Below are positions 63,024-64,000 of a stretch of 64,000 nt of DNA, in pieces (position 1 is the stretch's first letter; each line of letters starts with the position of its first letter). The notes below the pieces were generated by a model, which did not search any database, was not told the DNA's origin, and was given only the letters and a program-made list of their open reading frames with translations. The stretch is taken from positions 51,070 through 115,069 of the forward strand of contig JAXJBF010000019.1 of assembly GCA_036303105.1 (NCBI GenBank). Direction: 5' to 3'. A program made the position numbers and the translations under genes. This DNA comes from UMGS1590 sp036303105 (lineage in GTDB: Bacteria > Bacillota > Peptococcia > Peptococcales > Peptococcaceae).

Positions 63024-63755
63024 TTATATCACAAAGCCGCCAGCCATCGTGATCACCTGGCCGGTGATGTAACTTGCTTCATCGCTGATCAAGTAGCGAA
63101 TCAGACCAGCGATCTCATCAGGATTGGCGTAACGCCCCATGGGGATTTCCTCGTGCAGCACAGCATTGGTTTCCTCACCGAGCTGCTCCACCATGTCGGT
63201 GTGCACCACACCTGGTGCAATGGCGTTGACGCGGATGCCGCTGTACGCCACTTCCTCGGCCAGCGACCGCGTAAACGCATCGATGGCCCCTTTGCTGGCG
63301 CTGTAGGCCACCTCGCAAGAGGCCGGATGGCTGCCCCAAATAGAGCTGATGTTGATGATGACGCCTTTTTGGCGCGCAATCATGTCTGGCAGCACAGCGC
63401 GTGTGCAATAAAAAGCGCCATGCACATTGGTGTCGAAAACATCCTGCCATTCTGCGTCGAGCATATCCTGCAAGAGGCCGTTCCAGCTGATGCCGGCACC
63501 GTTGATGAGCACCTCTACGCTCCCCCAATTCTCGCGCAGGGCGTCCAGCGTCATCTGCACCTGCGCCCCCTGACGAATATCACACTGCACCCCCACGACA
63601 TCACAGCCTTCCGCCTGCAACAGACGGCTCAGGCTGTGGGCCGTTTCAATGCTTTCCTTGTACAAAAAGCAAACGCGGTGACCGTCGCGCGCCAGGCGCC
63701 GCACAGTGGCAGCACCAATACCGCGGGAACCGCCAGTAATGAGAATATTTGCCAT
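63024..63755 (-). CDS. Short-chain dehydrogenase/reductase (FabG-like)
   Basis: 243 residues. The NAD(P) loop is ITGGSRGIGAAT, the structural NGAG is in LINGAGISWN, and the catalytic residues are in IINISSIWG (Ser) and AYSASKGA (Tyr-x3-Lys). The length and C-terminal SYITGQVITMAGGFVI match 3-oxoacyl-ACP reductases, though a role in another NAD(P)-linked alcohol/ketone step is possible. It has its own terminator and ends 18 bp from the YbaK gene, which lies upstream in the same direction; they probably form an operon. Confidence 0.9.
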   Translation of the reverse strand: MANILITGGSRGIGAATVRRLARDGHRVCFLYKESIETAHSLSRLLQAEGCDVVGVQCDIRQGAQVQMTLDALRENWGSVEVLINGAGISWNGLLQDMLDAEWQDVFDTNVHGAFYCTRAVLPDMIARQKGVIINISSIWGSHPASCEVAYSASKGAIDAFTRSLAEEVAYSGIRVNAIAPGVVHTDMVEQLGEETNAVLHEEIPMGRYANPDEIAGLIRYLISDEASYITGQVITMAGGFVI

Positions 63756-63773
63756 CTCTTTCGCTCTCCCTTT

Positions 63774-64000
63774 TTAAGCGTGATCTTTTGTTATATCGGC
63801 TACGGTGGCGCCACTCACCTTGAGAAAATCATCGACAGCAAAGCCCATCTGCATGCCGCGATGACCAGCGGAAACTAAAATTTCTTCAATGTTGTTGATT
63901 TCCTGACCCACATAGGTCGGGTAGGCTTTTTTCATGCCAATCGGCGAGCAGCCGCCGCGAATATAGCCAGTGGTTTTTTCCAAATCCTTGAGATGCAGCA
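63774..64000 (-). CDS. YbaK/EbsC-family Cys-tRNA(Pro) deacylase, 5' end outside window
   Basis: The frame is open to the window edge (75 codons), with the gene start beyond 64000. The visible C-terminal half has KDLEKTTGYIRGGCSPIGMK, the family hallmark, then PTYVGQEINNIEEILVSAG and GFAVDDFLKVSGATVADI. YbaK removes Cys wrongly attached to tRNA-Pro. It ends 18 bp before the SDR gene. Confidence 0.9.
   Translation of the reverse strand, partial: LHLKDLEKTTGYIRGGCSPIGMKKAYPTYVGQEINNIEEILVSAGHRGMQMGFAVDDFLKVSGATVADITKDHA

Noticed and set aside
61638..63878. A 746-codon + strand frame across the SLH and SDR genes
   Set aside because: It is antisense to two well-supported genes and their promoters, has no family motif, and is a product of GC-rich codon bias.
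1..64000. CRISPR array, IS elements, prophage or integrase-linked attachment sites
   Set aside because: No regularly spaced repeats, transposase or integrase motifs were found; the two tRNA genes are followed by their own terminators and ordinary genes.

Overview
The window looks like chromosome from an anaerobic Gram-positive member of the Bacillota, probably class Clostridia. The evidence is AAGGAGG-type ribosome sites throughout, an S-layer-homology protein, RNase M5, the dnaX-ybaB-recR string, a near-match to the Bacillus-type LexA box, and an anaerobic enzyme set (Fe-S flavin enoate reductases, flavodoxin, iron-dependent alcohol dehydrogenase). No species can be named from the sequence alone. 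There are no insertion sequences, CRISPR arrays, prophage genes or rRNA genes.

Bases 1-1350 hold the end of a secreted copper-amine-oxidase-N-domain protein and a small TIGR04076-like protein. Bases 1351-16337 are the most distinctive part: four large (662-667 residue) paralogous enoate/dienoyl-CoA-reductase-like flavoenzymes with two DASS-family permeases and three LysR regulators. The enzymes fall into two subtypes, A and B, in the order A-B-A-B. Each half holds one A, one B, one permease and at least one LysR, so this looks like one catabolic or respiratory module present twice. All four enzymes have Trp where the E. coli FadH motif has its catalytic Tyr, and a non-standard Fe-S cysteine spacing. 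A decayed single-domain relative lies at 17480-18400.

Bases 16443-24529 hold a YwaF-like membrane protein and an inferred operon of an alkaline-phosphatase-superfamily hydrolase, a third DASS permease and a truncated alkylsulfatase-like metallo-beta-lactamase protein, with a divergent LysR. This suggests uptake and hydrolysis of a sulfate or phosphate ester. Bases 24592-31560 hold redox and detoxification genes. A TetR repressor is preceded by three copies of a 13-bp palindrome and followed by a flavodoxin and a fused carboxymuconolactone-decarboxylase/cupin protein; also here are an Fe-alcohol dehydrogenase, a drug exporter and an XRE membrane regulator. Bases 31833-39842 hold a GltS-like symporter, a YtcJ-type amidohydrolase, two adjacent LysR genes and two MFS paralogues (a third is at 57120).

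Bases 39917-52463 are housekeeping: murA, citrate synthase, tRNA-Gly, threonine ammonia-lyase, a candidate small RNA, then rnmV-rsmA-phosphohexomutase-pgi-dnaX-ybaB-recR with tightly packed or overlapping ends, tRNA-Leu and an HD protein. Bases 52545-64000 are mixed: an acyltransferase plus SGNH esterase pair, an AraC regulator, a glucosaminidase, an MFS carrier, a YfcE phosphodiesterase, an SOS-controlled Y-family polymerase with its small partner, a second XRE membrane regulator sharing a CAACC-N3-GGTTG palindrome with the first, an SLH protein, a short-chain dehydrogenase and a partial YbaK deacylase.

Base composition shifts along the window. Roughly 1351-9360, 17900-24530 and 33300-38570 are visibly AT-rich, while the housekeeping block and the second enoate-reductase module are GC-richer with strongly biased codons. 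This suggests the accessory blocks have separate histories. No base composition was computed; this is by eye.
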